From Todiramphus chloris collaris (lineage: Eukaryota; Chordata; Aves; Coraciiformes; Alcedinidae): a stretch of DNA of 64,000 nt. Where the stretch lies: assembly GCA_025345505.1 (NCBI GenBank), contig JANVCC010000030.1:5776544-5840543 (forward strand), given 5' to 3'. Positions 14,038 through 24,997 of the stretch are shown piece after piece (within the stretch, counting starts at the first letter, position 1; each line of letters starts with the position of its first letter). The position numbers and the translations under genes are program-made. A model generated the notes under the pieces. It was given only the letters and a program-made list of their open reading frames with translations. It did not search any database and was not told the origin of the DNA.

Positions 14038-15239
14038 TTCTTTATTTTACCAGGTTTTCCCTATGTTTGCTGGCTGCTATGTGTTACTGGGAGAACAATC
14101 CTTTGACTTGATCTTCAGGAAATGCAGATTTACGCCAAAATTCTGTGTCACTCCCCAACTGACACTTCTTACCTCCAAACTTAATGACAATTTGAACAAG
14201 ACCTGAGATCAAAGTTGTCCAGCTCTTGTGTTTTCTAGTTAACATTGGAGGTCAAGACTTCAAAACCACTTTCTAGCCATGAATTATGTTTTGGGTCTAT
14301 GCTGGTCACTCTGCAGAGCTGGGGGACCAAGCCACAGCACTCAGAATGTACAAGATTCATCTGGTTTTGCCTGGTGGGACTGCTTTTAATGAGGAGTTTT
14401 CATTTTCCAACTAAGAGCAAGCCTGAAGTAAACACCCACACATACATCACGGAACCAAAAGGAAATTACAAGCAGAAAAGCCAGAAGCCGGTAAAATACA
14501 CAGCTACTCCAAAGTAAAATCATTAAATCAAGATTCTGTTTAAACTGTTATCCATGCACAAGGATGTTATTCTGGGAGTAAACAACAGGGTAAGTTTTAT
14601 TTCTAGATACTAAGTCCTAAAAAAAGCTTAAAGTGACTGCCATTTTCCCAAGTATTATTCCACTGTGACCCAGACCAGGCTTTGTTTTTACCTACCAAAA
14701 TACAATCAATATCCGATCACTACAGTCAGTAACAGAAATCATGGAAAAAGGTGCTTTAAGTAGTTGTTGGGTTGTTGGTTTTTTTTCATAAGTAGATAGT
14801 ATTCCTATTGTTTGATCAAGTGCCATCTCAAACAACAAAATATTCCAGAAGAGACCATGAAAATCCCTTGGAGCCCTTTTTCAGCCCAGGGCTCATAGTA
14901 CTCACTGCAAATAGGAAGTAGATGAAGTGTACCCATTTTGGGGCATATGCCCTAAACCAACATTTTCAAAGACTGGCCTCTAACTTAGGCTTCTACTGCC
15001 AAAACTCTCCAGGCTGACAAAATGAGCCATCAAAAGGCATTTTGGAAATGATCTAGGGCAACATCCTAGTTGCAGTTTAAATTAGCATAAAAATTGGCCA
15101 GGCGCTGTAATACTTTGTAGTTCTCCACACCCACAGAATACAAAAACGAAGATGCAGAGAATTTCACTAGCCTATTTTTGTATTTAGGTTCAAACTTAAA
15201 ACTTTATTTAGTAAGAATCACCTTTTCTCCATTGTTATT

Positions 15240-15256
15240 AAAAAAAAAAAAAAAAA
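15240..15256 (+). repeat. A17 homopolymer
   Basis: Uninterrupted A run with no recognisable retrocopy upstream. Confidence 0.9.
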
Positions 15257-16739
15257 GGCTCACCATTCTTACAGTTTTGAGACATAAGACACTAGAGGCC
15301 AAAATCCTTTCCAGATACACTTTTTCCTATTTTTAACTTGAATTCACTAGGCTTGGGAAAACATCTATCTTTACAGGCATTCAAAAAAATAAAAATAAAA
15401 GAAAGATAAAATAGTATCAAACTAGCTCCCAAAGCTTAAAAACAACACCAAAAATCAATACTATGCAAAAAAAAAAAGTCCTCAGTAAAACAATTCTGCA
15501 ACACTTTTGGAAATCAACAGAGGAGTTATTCCAGCTGAGAAGAGTCCCACAGAGCAAAGGAAAGGCACTGGGGAGCAGCAGTCTTGGGCAGGGCTTGGCT
15601 GTCAGATATTCCAAGTGTCAAAGAACAGGGTTATCCATCATTTAGCAAGAGAAAATTGCATGAGGATGCTGTTGCACAGTTCTGGTTCAGAATATACAGA
15701 AAAAATTGAGGCAAGAAAGGCTAAATAAGAAGTTCTCATTCATGGAAAAATAGTCATTTTGGAGTATCTGTGCTACGCCAGGCAAATAGACTGTTACAAA
15801 ACCAGTCTGATATCTTAGAAACAAGCAAAGAGAAAACATACTGACTCAGAAAGACAACCTACTGCAAGAACACCAGGATCCCCACAGCATTATTTTAATC
15901 AATGTTTCTTTTCACTGGTCTCTCAAGCAAAATTACAGCATCAGTTTGCTCTTCCTGAGCTGACAACACCGAATTCTACAACGGGTGGCATTACATTCAT
16001 GCCTGTGAAAAAAATGCTTTACTCATTAGTGCTTTTTGTTTGGAATGACTAATCCCATTCATCTTTCCCATCTGTTTGAGGATTTCTCAGAACATAAGAA
16101 CGAGTGAGTACATTGCACTGTCTAATCAGTCTGAGGTTTGCTCTGTAGCAGGGTTGTGGGAGCTTCTTGTGTGTCCGTTACAAGGCGACAGCGATAACAT
16201 TAAACTCACTGCCTTGTAGCAGCTAAGATCAAGATTTGACAAACCTCATCAAGTAGCAAATGTCTCAACCTCACAGGCAAAAGCTTCAGCAGTTCCTGGA
16301 ATTGAGATACAAAACGAGGATACGCTTCCAAAATTTATCTGCAGGCTACACCAGAAAAATAAACAGTATCCACGGGGCACAACTCCCTGTATAAAACAAC
16401 CACTCCACTAAAAAAGTTTTTAAAGACAATCTTACATTTTTAAATCTACATTTTTCTCCAAATACCCAGAATGATGTCACCCTACAAGACCTCTTCTGTT
16501 TTACCACTTATGAAGAAAAGATGTCTCCAATATTTATTTCCTCCCACAACCATAAAGCTGAATGTTCTTTGCATCCTGTAAACATTTATGCCCTCAAACA
16601 TCCTTGCGATCACCCACATAACGCATCAAGCGCCCAGTTTATAACTCCTCTTGAAGTCCATGGACACTCTTACACAAATGCTAATGACTTGTTCCATGGA
16701 TATTTATTGGTAATATTAGAGAAGCTACAAGGAATTAAC

Positions 16740-16794
16740 AAAAAAAAAAACAAAAAAACAAAAAAAAAAAAAAACCAAAAAAAAAAAAAAAAAA
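16740..16794 (+). repeat. A-rich tract with scattered C
   Basis: 55 bp made only of A apart from a few C. It is a typical slippage-prone low-complexity tract. Confidence 0.92.
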
Positions 16795-17363
16795 GCCCCA
16801 GTAGACTTTACTGTTTTGTTTTTTGCAGTTTTTTGCTTAGTCAAATGCTTTTATGGGAAGATAAAGTTTCTTGAAATCACTGTGCTACAACTGCCATTTC
16901 CAATGGCAAAATACTTCCATCCCTAGAGTCTGTCTAAATACCATCTGGGCCACAGAGCTCAAGAAAAGGGTTTGCTTCTTTTTTTGATGAATTAAATGTA
17001 TTTCACTGTGATATTTCCAAGTTAAAAATACCTTCAGACCCCACTCCACAGCACTAAAAGCTCTGTGCAGAGTTGCTTTCCCTCTGCTCCCAGAACCTCC
17101 CACCCTACCCTGCAGGTCTTGTCCTGATGATCTCCCCTCTGCCTTCCCCACAGCTACCACCTCATGGGGGTAGGAAGAGGAGGAGAGCAGGAAGAAAATC
17201 CCATGGCAGAGAACCCTACCTTGCTCCTTGGCTCATCATCTTCTTTCCTTTAGATTAAGGCAAAATGATCAAAAACAATAAAATAAGGAATAGTTACATC
17301 AACAGTTTCTAAGAAAAAGTAAAGTTTCTTTATGAACTAGTAGATATCTGATATCTAACGCTT

Positions 17364-17376
17364 CCCCCCCCCCCCC
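17364..17376 (+). repeat. C13 homopolymer
   Basis: Run of 13 C directly followed by AACAAC. It is one of several long C or G runs in this AT-rich window. Confidence 0.92.
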
Positions 17377-17961
17377 AACAACTTTTTTACAGTCTTTGGA
17401 AATCTGCTAAAAAGACAGCACAAGGACTTTTTACTACTTGTTGCCTTTTTTTTGTTGTTGTTGTGACTAAATCGCTGAAGATCTGTAAAGCATTTGTAAA
17501 AGTAATTTCTCTCAGCTACCGAGTAATTCTCTTGATGACGATAACCACTTTCCTGGGGAGGCATTTACCCAAACAGAACAGATCTGACTGGTTTCTTTCT
17601 ATGTATTGAAGAGATTGGTAGCACCAGTTCTGCAGTTCCTCTGAACTACAGGTAGTTTTCAAATGGCATTTAAACAATGAGAATCTGAAAGACACAGCTC
17701 TGTAGTCAGCTGTGAAACAAGAAGCCTGGTTTAACCATTCCATAGACATAGAGTAGTGCAAAAGTTTGTAACAAAAGCCAGAAGATGAGTGTGGATAGAG
17801 AAGAGATTGAAAAAGGGTCAGGTAGCAGAAAGAGTTTTGATAACATCAGTTTATTGCTACAGCACAGTGAATGCATGGCTTGTTGGAATGAAACAAAGCG
17901 ATGAAGATGTTTCTTCCTCAGGTAAGTTGACATGAAGTCAAACCTCCCCTACTGCGTATAG

Positions 17962-18054
17962 ATTCACTGAGGTCAGTGACATCGAACCTCTGCCCACTGA
18001 CCTGCCAATCTCCAAACACGTCTTTGCCGACACCTTCACCATGCTGAAAGTGGT
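17962..18054 (+). CDS. candidate internal coding exon, gene not recognised
   Basis: This is a 93-nt segment (31 codons' worth, phase-symmetric) preceded by a pyrimidine-rich stretch ending CTGCGTATAG and followed by GTAAGTATT, a strong splice donor. One frame is fully open inside it. It starts FTEVSDIEPLPTDL and goes on through ISKHVFADTFTMLKV, and the next in-frame codon past the donor is TAA. 21 of 30 complete codons end in G or C, against an AT-rich surround, and codons of the RNY type are common; both favour real coding. No cysteine, signal or obvious domain motif is visible, and I could not assign it to a family. The opposite strand is also open here, and no partner exon was found in the window, so the host gene would have to extend beyond it. 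A chance open frame between good-looking splice sites remains possible. Confidence 0.42.
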
Positions 18055-20761
18055 GTAAGTATTAAGTGAGCAGGTTCCTCATGTCCATGTTTCCCTTTTC
18101 CTTTTCCTTTCTAAAACAACCTCTATAAATAAAGGTGAAATACATATGAAGTCCAAACAGCAGGTTTTTTGGTTAGGTTGGGGGGAGGAGAGGGCTGCAA
18201 AATTACAGGTTTTGGCTGCTAAAATATGCTCAAGGAGAATGAACGTGATGTAAAGCACTAGCATCAGACGGACAAGGAGCTGAGTCTAGGCATTTATGTC
18301 CTCGTTCATCTGAAACCTGAAACAAGACATGGAGAAAAAAAACCCCAAAACCTAGACTGAGGTGTAATTCAGGGGCAGGAGTTTAAATACTCCAGTGATT
18401 AAAGCACTTATCCCCAAGCACCTTTGTTCTAAACTGCAACAATCTTTAGTCAAGGTCCTGACAGTGACCCCATCACTGCCAAACTCACTCATTTCTGGGA
18501 CACAAGAGAATTTAGCCACTGTTTCAGTGGTCAGGTGATGACTTCTCCATCCCGCTTGAATAATTCAGACAGTGTCTGAAACAGCAGCTAAAAGTTGTGT
18601 ATAAAAGTCTGAGTAAATGGGATTTATCTATTCAGCAGGAAAACCTGCTTTTCCAGCTAGACAAATTTAGCAGAAAACTTTCAGAGGTATCAGAAGGGTG
18701 ATATTGCTGGTTTAGACAGGAATTTCAGGTACCTGAGAGTTTGAAATACTGAAGCCATCCCAAAAACAGGCAACAGCTCTCCAAAACACAATATCTAACC
18801 AAGTCAGTAGGAAACCTGCATAAGGGAATGACCTACAGAATGCTACAGAAAGGAGAAATCTCTCCCTTTTGATCCTTTTCTTTTTTTCTTTTTTTTTTAA
18901 TTGGCTTAGCTCTAGTTGATTTTGCTAAATAAAAACACACACAGAATGATTACATAAACAAGAGACATCCTAGAACAACATACAGCTGAGCAGGCAAAGG
19001 CACATATTTGTAGCTTATTGGAACTCAAATGGAAAAGGTCTAAACTGAATAACCAATAAAATATTCTTGGTTTATTTAACTCACAAGATAAGGTTGTTAA
19101 TGCCAGACCGCTGCACAACTTTTTGTGCACATTACATCAGCTTTGGAAACACGAGTTGGGGTCAAAAATCAAGACACGTTCTGGATGATATTCAAAGCAT
19201 CGCTCCGTATTGACTGAAATACATTATACACAAAGAAACACAGAAAAAGAAATGTAACTTAATATAGCTCCTCTCAGGTTCTCTAGGCTATTTCGTCTAC
19301 CTGCTCAAAATTCACTGTCCTGTGGTTTTGTTTGCAATATAAAGCAAATGGTATGAGAAAATGGATAATATTTCCCATTCGATAATAAAGTAATCCGATC
19401 CACTCTGTACTTTCTTAACGAACTATACAGCAAAACTGAAGGGCAAAACATCAGTCATTTGTTACTCACTGTGCTGACACTCAACTCGCTGTATATATAA
19501 TAATTTACAGTATCACAGTGCTTTCCAGGATGCACAGTTGCTTTTCTCTCGGTGGGGCAGACAGAAGTAGGGATACAGATGCTGACACCTCCCAAAATCC
19601 TATATTTGAGCTAGGAATTGTTGCAATTTTTTTTGTTTGTTTTCTTATTGGTAGTAGCATGAGTCACTATCTACATACAAGTAACAGCCGATTGGTGTCA
19701 TGTGCCATGATTCACGATTACTGCAAGAAAAGCATTATTAAACGTTCTCATTTTTGTCACTGGTATGACATAGGTGGGGACAAGAGAAGACACTGATAGA
19801 CAAATGATGTGCTTTGAACTTTCAAAAATACTTTAGTTTTCTTCTGGGAAATTCTGATATTCTACTTATATTGTAACAACACTACACCTGTCCAAAAACA
19901 TGATCCCGCTGTACTAGATTTTTGTCAGCAAAAAGAATATGTCCTCAGTTCTTTCAAATACATGCACCTGTTAACAAGCAATAGTCATCTTCAAAAGATC
20001 AAGACCAAGCTAAAGCATTATACCAAGTATTTCCTACCACAGACTACCATTAAGTTGCTATGACCCTGAAAAAGCAAAGTAATAAGAGACAACACACAGA
20101 TATTCAGAATATCTTAGACTATTTAGAAATTAAATCAAGATATTTGGAATCCTTCATACATAATTACATCTCACTTGAAAGTCAAGGGAAATCCTTCAAA
20201 GGTGACCCAGCATTGGGCTTTATGCAGCTATCTGCACAAGAATGATAGTAAAAGTCCATCATAGTAATGGGATTTTTGTCTCACAATATTTTAAACTTGC
20301 CCTCGTTACTGGACAGACCTTCTCTGCTGGCTGCTATTTCAAGTGCATGGACTTTAACAAGTCACTAAGCTCAACTGTAATAAGTCACCGTAACATTAAA
20401 ATGATGCCCAAAAATCCTGTATAAAAGCTGCTACAAAAAAAAAAAAAAGTAAACAAAGCTGAGATGTTCCTATTTCTGTTACAAATGCAAAACTCTTGCA
20501 ATTCTGTATCAGAAGTTATGTAAATATTTACATTATAAGTGGCAACACTTAAGAGCTCCTTCCAATCTACCTGACACATTTCACTCTATTTTTAGACCTG
20601 CTGACTTGATTGATCTACAACAATAAAAGGACATTTTGTTCTTTAAGCCCTAATTCAAAATTCTATTTTGTTCATGTAAAAATCTTTGTGCGTATTTGAC
20701 TGATTGCCAACCAAAGCTCATCCATTTGACAAGTGGTTTAAATCTGTTGTAAACATACCAT
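18055..20761. other. unique sequence, no gene recognised
   Basis: If the segment at 17962-18054 is an exon, this would be the start of its downstream intron. A T-rich tract lies at about 18879-18899. No second exon candidate with matching phase was found. Otherwise I see nothing. Confidence 0.5.
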
Positions 20762-21065
20762 GAAAGCTGGGGACAGTCTTTGAGCGGGGTCTGTATTGAA
20801 AGGACAAGGGATGATGGGTTTAAACTAAAAAGGGGAGATTTAGGCTGTAGGCAAGGAGGAAATTTTTGATACTGAGTGTGGTGAGACCCTGACCCAGGTT
20901 GCCCAGAGACTTAGGTGATGCTCCATCCTTATAATGATTCCAAGTCAGGTTGGACAGGGCTCTGAGCAACCTGCTCTAGTTGCAGATGTCCCTGTTTACT
21001 GCACAGAGGTTGGACTAGATGGCCTTGAAAGGTCCCTTCCAACCCAAACCAATCTATGATTTCTG
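20762..21065 (+). mobile_element. CR1 LINE fragment, 3' end
   Basis: Sense on the plus strand: GGACAAGGGATGATGGG, then ACCCAGGTTGCCCAGAGA, CAGGTTGGACAGGGCTCTG, CTGCTCTAGTTGCAGATG and CCTTGAAAGGTCCCTTCC, ending in a short AATCTATGATTTCTG tail. It covers the last codons of ORF2 and the 3' UTR. It is 5' truncated at about 20762. It matches the subfamily of the copies at 29428, 35314 and 58722. Confidence 0.95.
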
Positions 21066-21750
21066 TACCTACAGAGAGCTTGCAGATAGATCATTAGCAA
21101 AATACAGCAGCCCAAACACATGCAATACACATGCACACAGGCCCATGAGGTGTCTCACAAAGTTCACCAAACTGACATGCAGCACAGCACTGACACCTCT
21201 CACCTTCTCCCTACACGTCAGATGCCACTGAGCAATCAGTATCAGATGATCAAATTAATGCACTGATCATTTAACCAGCACACAGGACACTCATGTCTTT
21301 TGACTCAGCAAACAAGGTCCTCCCTCCACCAGGAGCTGAGGCACACATCCCCAGCACGTTGCTTGTGCAGCAAGGCAGGTCTGAAGCTGCTGGGCAGCCT
21401 TACAGGTGGAGAGATCATGTTCCATTGTGAGGAAAAACTTGAACTGGTCAGATCCTGCATCCTCCACAGACCAGAGCAAGGTCTGCAAATTACTGACACA
21501 GACCCTGTTAATCCCAAAGCATTTTTTCCCCATTTCCAAGCCTTTTCAGTGCCTGTGAGACTGCCCTTCTATAGGGGCAAAGAAGCTAACCATCTCAGCA
21601 CCACTACGTTGAAGAAAAATTAATAGCCTTGCATCCCTAGGGGACTATGCTGAGGACTCAGCCCTCCATATCATCTTCCAAGAAGTAACTGGGTTTAATG
21701 GCAAACAGTTTGAATTTAAACATGTTGCACACATCCTGGAGACTTGATGG
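21066..21750. other. unique spacer between CR1 copies
   Basis: Roughly 700 bp with no recognised repeat. Plus-strand and minus-strand open frames near 21300-21620 overlap each other and look like chance. Confidence 0.5.
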
Positions 21751-21858
21751 GTAGGCATGGTGCTGAGGGACATACTTTAGTGGTGGACTTGGCAGTGCTG
21801 GATTTATAGTTGGACTCGATCTTAAGGGTCTTTTCCAACCTAAATGCTTCTATGATTA
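21751..21858 (+). mobile_element. short CR1 3' end (GTGCTGAGGGACA type)
   Basis: Contains CATGGTGCTGAGGGACATAC, GGCAGTGCTGG and GGTCTTTTCCAACC, and ends TTCTATGATTATTAT. This is the 3' UTR of a second CR1 type found repeatedly in this window (27357, 30935, 33488, 39649, 42003, 43118, and inverted at 51589). It is 5' truncated to about 108 bp. Confidence 0.9.
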
Positions 21859-24500
21859 TTATACCAATGTATCTTGGCAGTCAACACTGCAAGGAAAAAG
21901 CATCAGAAGTACCTCAAACCAGGATGACTTGACCTCTACGGAATAAACATGCCTCTTACATTTCCCAAGTCAGTTAACAACACTGCCAAATCCCAAAGCT
22001 TTTGTTTAAACCTGAAGATACTTTATCTTCCAGTTCAATACATCCTGTTCACACTTTAATAGAAGGAAAAGCAACATACATATAGGTTATTTCTCTCCTT
22101 GAACTTAACAAATGTTGTTTGCAATAGAAAAAGATTCATGCATCACTTGATCCACAACGTGAAGTGAGAGTATCCACACCCACTTGATGCATTTTTCCTG
22201 GGCTTAAAATTTCCCCCCCCATCCTGTCACAATAATCCACTTACTCAGATTTCTTTAATTCCATGCTCCAGTAAACACGGTGAAATCTAGATTTTTCTAT
22301 TCACCACTGAAATCTGCATCTGGTTTTCTACATTTTAGCAGCTAACAAATGTGAGCAAGTCAAATCAAATCCCGAGTCTCCCGCAGAACAACCTCCTAAG
22401 AGGCCACTCCGTGCAGGTTGCAGAGGCTCAGCCGCGAAGGAATCTCCTTTGCACGCACTAAGGAGCGGCACGTAACACCTCGGGAGTGTATTTCCAACTC
22501 CTCCCCTACACAGCTTGTGCAGGTACAACTGTGAATGTTCACATGTGCTCTTCTACTCGCTGAAGGAGCAAAGGAAAAGCTAATAAAGCAAAGCAGGTGC
22601 TCAAGGGTAAGAAAGAAGATGATGTCCTCTTCTACTCTCAATGCATTTCTTTATCATGTCAGAGCAGAAAAACCCTCCAACACTTCTCAGCAACAGGGCA
22701 CTTAGGGAAGTTTTACAAATTGGCAATCGTCACCACGACATTGACTTTTAAATCAATCAGTACATCCAATTATTTTGCTATCTCAGAAACGAAACTTGAA
22801 AACAACTGCAAGTGGAAAGAGAACGATTCACAGTTTTGTTATTATTTTCTATAAACATAGGAAGAGTCTGATATAACAAAGTCCGGGAGTTCCACTGCAG
22901 AAACTTCAAAGGAGAGTAAATCCCCATACACAGAGATTACAATGGCTTTGATGTTCCTGAAATAATCTGCATCTTTTCCTACAAGTTTAAAAGGATATGT
23001 TTTAGAGAACGGGCATCCTTTGACAAATAGCAATCTTCAATAAATTTTTGATTGTCTCTGTATTTGTTATGTAAATTTTATGTTAATAATTTAATACTTG
23101 AAACATTATTATCAGCAGCAGAGAAAGAAAAACAGTATGTATAATAAAAACTCACATGGAGATTGAACTTATAAATTTTCCTATTAATTGGTACAAGTCA
23201 TCTCTTGTGACCATTAACCTCTGATTTTCCAATTAGTTCCGGATGGGTACAGCCTGACAATTAAGTGAAGAAACAGCTAATGGAAGTGTCCAAATAGAAA
23301 GCAGAGCTTTACAAACCTGCCAACGTACGGCCTTCCCCGATTTACTGATATTTTCCACTCATCTGTTATTTGGTGCATTTTAACTTTTCAGTGAGAAAAA
23401 CTTGGTGAAATCAAAGATATCTATCTGACTGCTTTGATGTTTTCTTTTCATTTCTCACGTCAGGAAACACAGTGACATTTCAGAACCACATTAAGGACAA
23501 CAAGGTGTTACCAGACATTATGTATTTAACTATGGGGGAGTCTGCATTAAAATATTGACTTTTTCCCCTTTTTTCAGGGCAATGCTCAAGAACTGACAAA
23601 TCCAACAACTGTAAATACACCCCTTGGAGACCTTTCTGAAGGGAAAAGCAGGTTGTGCCTCACCCACTCTCCAGGATTAGGCAGTAGAAGCCCCCGCTGT
23701 TTTATTCTGAGAATAGAAACACGTTTTTTGTATGACAAAGTTACCTCCCTACGTGTTACAATAAGCAAGACCATTTTTCAATGATCATTAGACTGTTAAA
23801 TTGGAAGGAAAGCAAAACCAGGTACATACTTCAGAAATTAAAAGGAAGTTTGAAAAGTGGCAGCTGACTGCTATAGCATAGACAATTATTTTAATTAAAT
23901 ATTATGAAAATATTCATAGCAGACACATTAAAACACTACGGTGCAAGGAGGAGGAAACGACAAGATTAATAAATTTTTTTCAAGCTGCTTTAAGGCAGTG
24001 ATTAATCTATTTTTTATGGAATAGAGTCGCACTTAATAGCAGTATTTTAAACAAATGAATTTCTTAAATGTGTCACTAAGAAAGCATCTAAGAAAACACG
24101 ATCAAACTTTGGGATTGTTTGTTTTGCACTTTTTTTTTTTCACTCTTTTTTTTTTCTTATGCATCTATCACCAGCTTGAATAATGAGTCCAATGACTGGT
24201 TAATATCCAGTCCTAGTCAATGAAATACCATGGATTTTCTTTAAAAGATAATTGTTTTGATGGGTTAAGCCACGTTTATGTACAGAAGACAAGCGAATCC
24301 CTGGGTGCACTCACAGAGTGGCACCCATCTAAAAGAAAATACCACAGAAAAGCAACAGAAATCCAGTTATGCACTCAAGTTAAATCTCAAAATAAATTAA
24401 ACCACTTTTCTTTCAAAAATTCTGGAGGTATTTTCTGCTGTTAATCCAGTAGTTAAAGAATGCACTCTGGAATACCTGGAGGGTCTCATAGCTACATCAT
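21859..24500. other. unique sequence, possible conserved non-coding blocks
   Basis: No repeat was recognised. A C8 run lies at 22213-22220. A minus-strand open frame at 22842-23033 is listed separately. About 23160-23420 and 23870-24060 are rich in TAAT/ATTA homeodomain-type words (for example TCCAATTAGTTCC and GTGATTAATC) mixed with unusual, non-repetitive sequence, which is the usual look of conserved enhancers. That is inference only. Confidence 0.45.
22842..23033 (-). CDS. weak candidate terminal exon or chance open frame
   Basis: On the minus strand a 63-codon open frame has balanced, protein-like composition (fragments: KDADYFRNIKAIVISVYGD, LLSFEVSAVELPDF) and ends with TAA. Within it, TTTTAAACTTGTAG could act as a splice acceptor, so that an exon would begin at about 22978 and run to the stop. 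There is no ATG, no AATAAA close after the stop, and no family that I recognise. It lies on the opposite strand from the candidate exon at 17962, so the two would not be one gene. Chance is the more likely explanation. Confidence 0.15.
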   Translation of the reverse strand: MLFVKGCPFSKTYPFKLVGKDADYFRNIKAIVISVYGDLLSFEVSAVELPDFVISDSSYVYRK

Positions 24501-24997
24501 TTTTCTCCTTGAGAGTTATTTTCCAGTCCTAATTTTTCAGTACAGGAATCACCCCTTGTCCTATCACAACAGAGCCTGGGAAAAGGGCTAAAAGTCTAAA
24601 ACAACCATCCCCATCTATCCGACAGGCCCCTTGAAGTACTGAAAGGCTGCCATAAGGTGTCCCTGGAGCCTTCTCTTCTCCAGGCTGAACAACCCCAACT
24701 CTCCCAGCCTGGCCTCCCAGCAGAGGGGTTCCAGCCTTCAGATCATTTTTGTGCCCAGCTCCAACAGGTCCATGTCTCTCCTGTGCTGAGGACTCCAGAG
24801 CTGGATGCAGCACTACAGGGGGGTCTCACCAGAGCACAGCAGAAGGGCAGGATCCCCCCCTCACCCTGATGCCCACACTGCTGCGGGTGCAGCCCAGGGT
24901 GCCACTGGCTGCTGGGCTGCGAGCGCACGGGGTCACCTCACACTGAGCTTTTTATCCACCAGCACCCTCAAGTTCTGCTCAGAAGGGCTGCTCTCAA
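24501..24997 (-). mobile_element. CR1 LINE fragment lacking its 3' end
   Basis: On the plus strand: CACCCCTTGTCCTATCAC, AGGCCCCTTGAAGTACTG, CTCCAGGCTGAACAACCCC, CCAGCAGAGGGGTTCCAG, AGGTCCATGTCTCTCC, then CR1 ORF2 antisense sequence through GGGGTCACCTCACACTGAG and CCACCAGCACCCTCAAG to about 24997. The usual inverted 3' UTR and tail that should lie at the left are missing or unrecognisable; the left edge (24501-24540) is degenerate. Loss of the 3' side is unusual for CR1 and suggests a later deletion. Confidence 0.9.

Larger units (their letters stand above)
9886..17961. other. unique sequence with simple repeats
   Basis: No transposon or gene was recognised over 8 kb. It contains T21 (10060-10080), a 678-nt stop-free stretch on the plus strand (11087-11764) that has no ATG until near its end, A-rich tracts at 13932-14037, 15240-15256 and 16740-16794, and C13 at 17364-17376. 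The stretch at about 16070-16330 is compositionally like conserved non-coding DNA, which cannot be shown without an alignment. Confidence 0.55.

Noticed and set aside
17900-17927. A second, perfect CAG/GTAAGT donor just upstream of the candidate exon
   Set aside because: No open exon with an acceptor leads into it, and it would leave an intron of about 40 nt, too short for a vertebrate.
24529-24946. Several overlapping open frames on both strands
   Set aside because: They are all translations of a CR1 fragment in the wrong frames.
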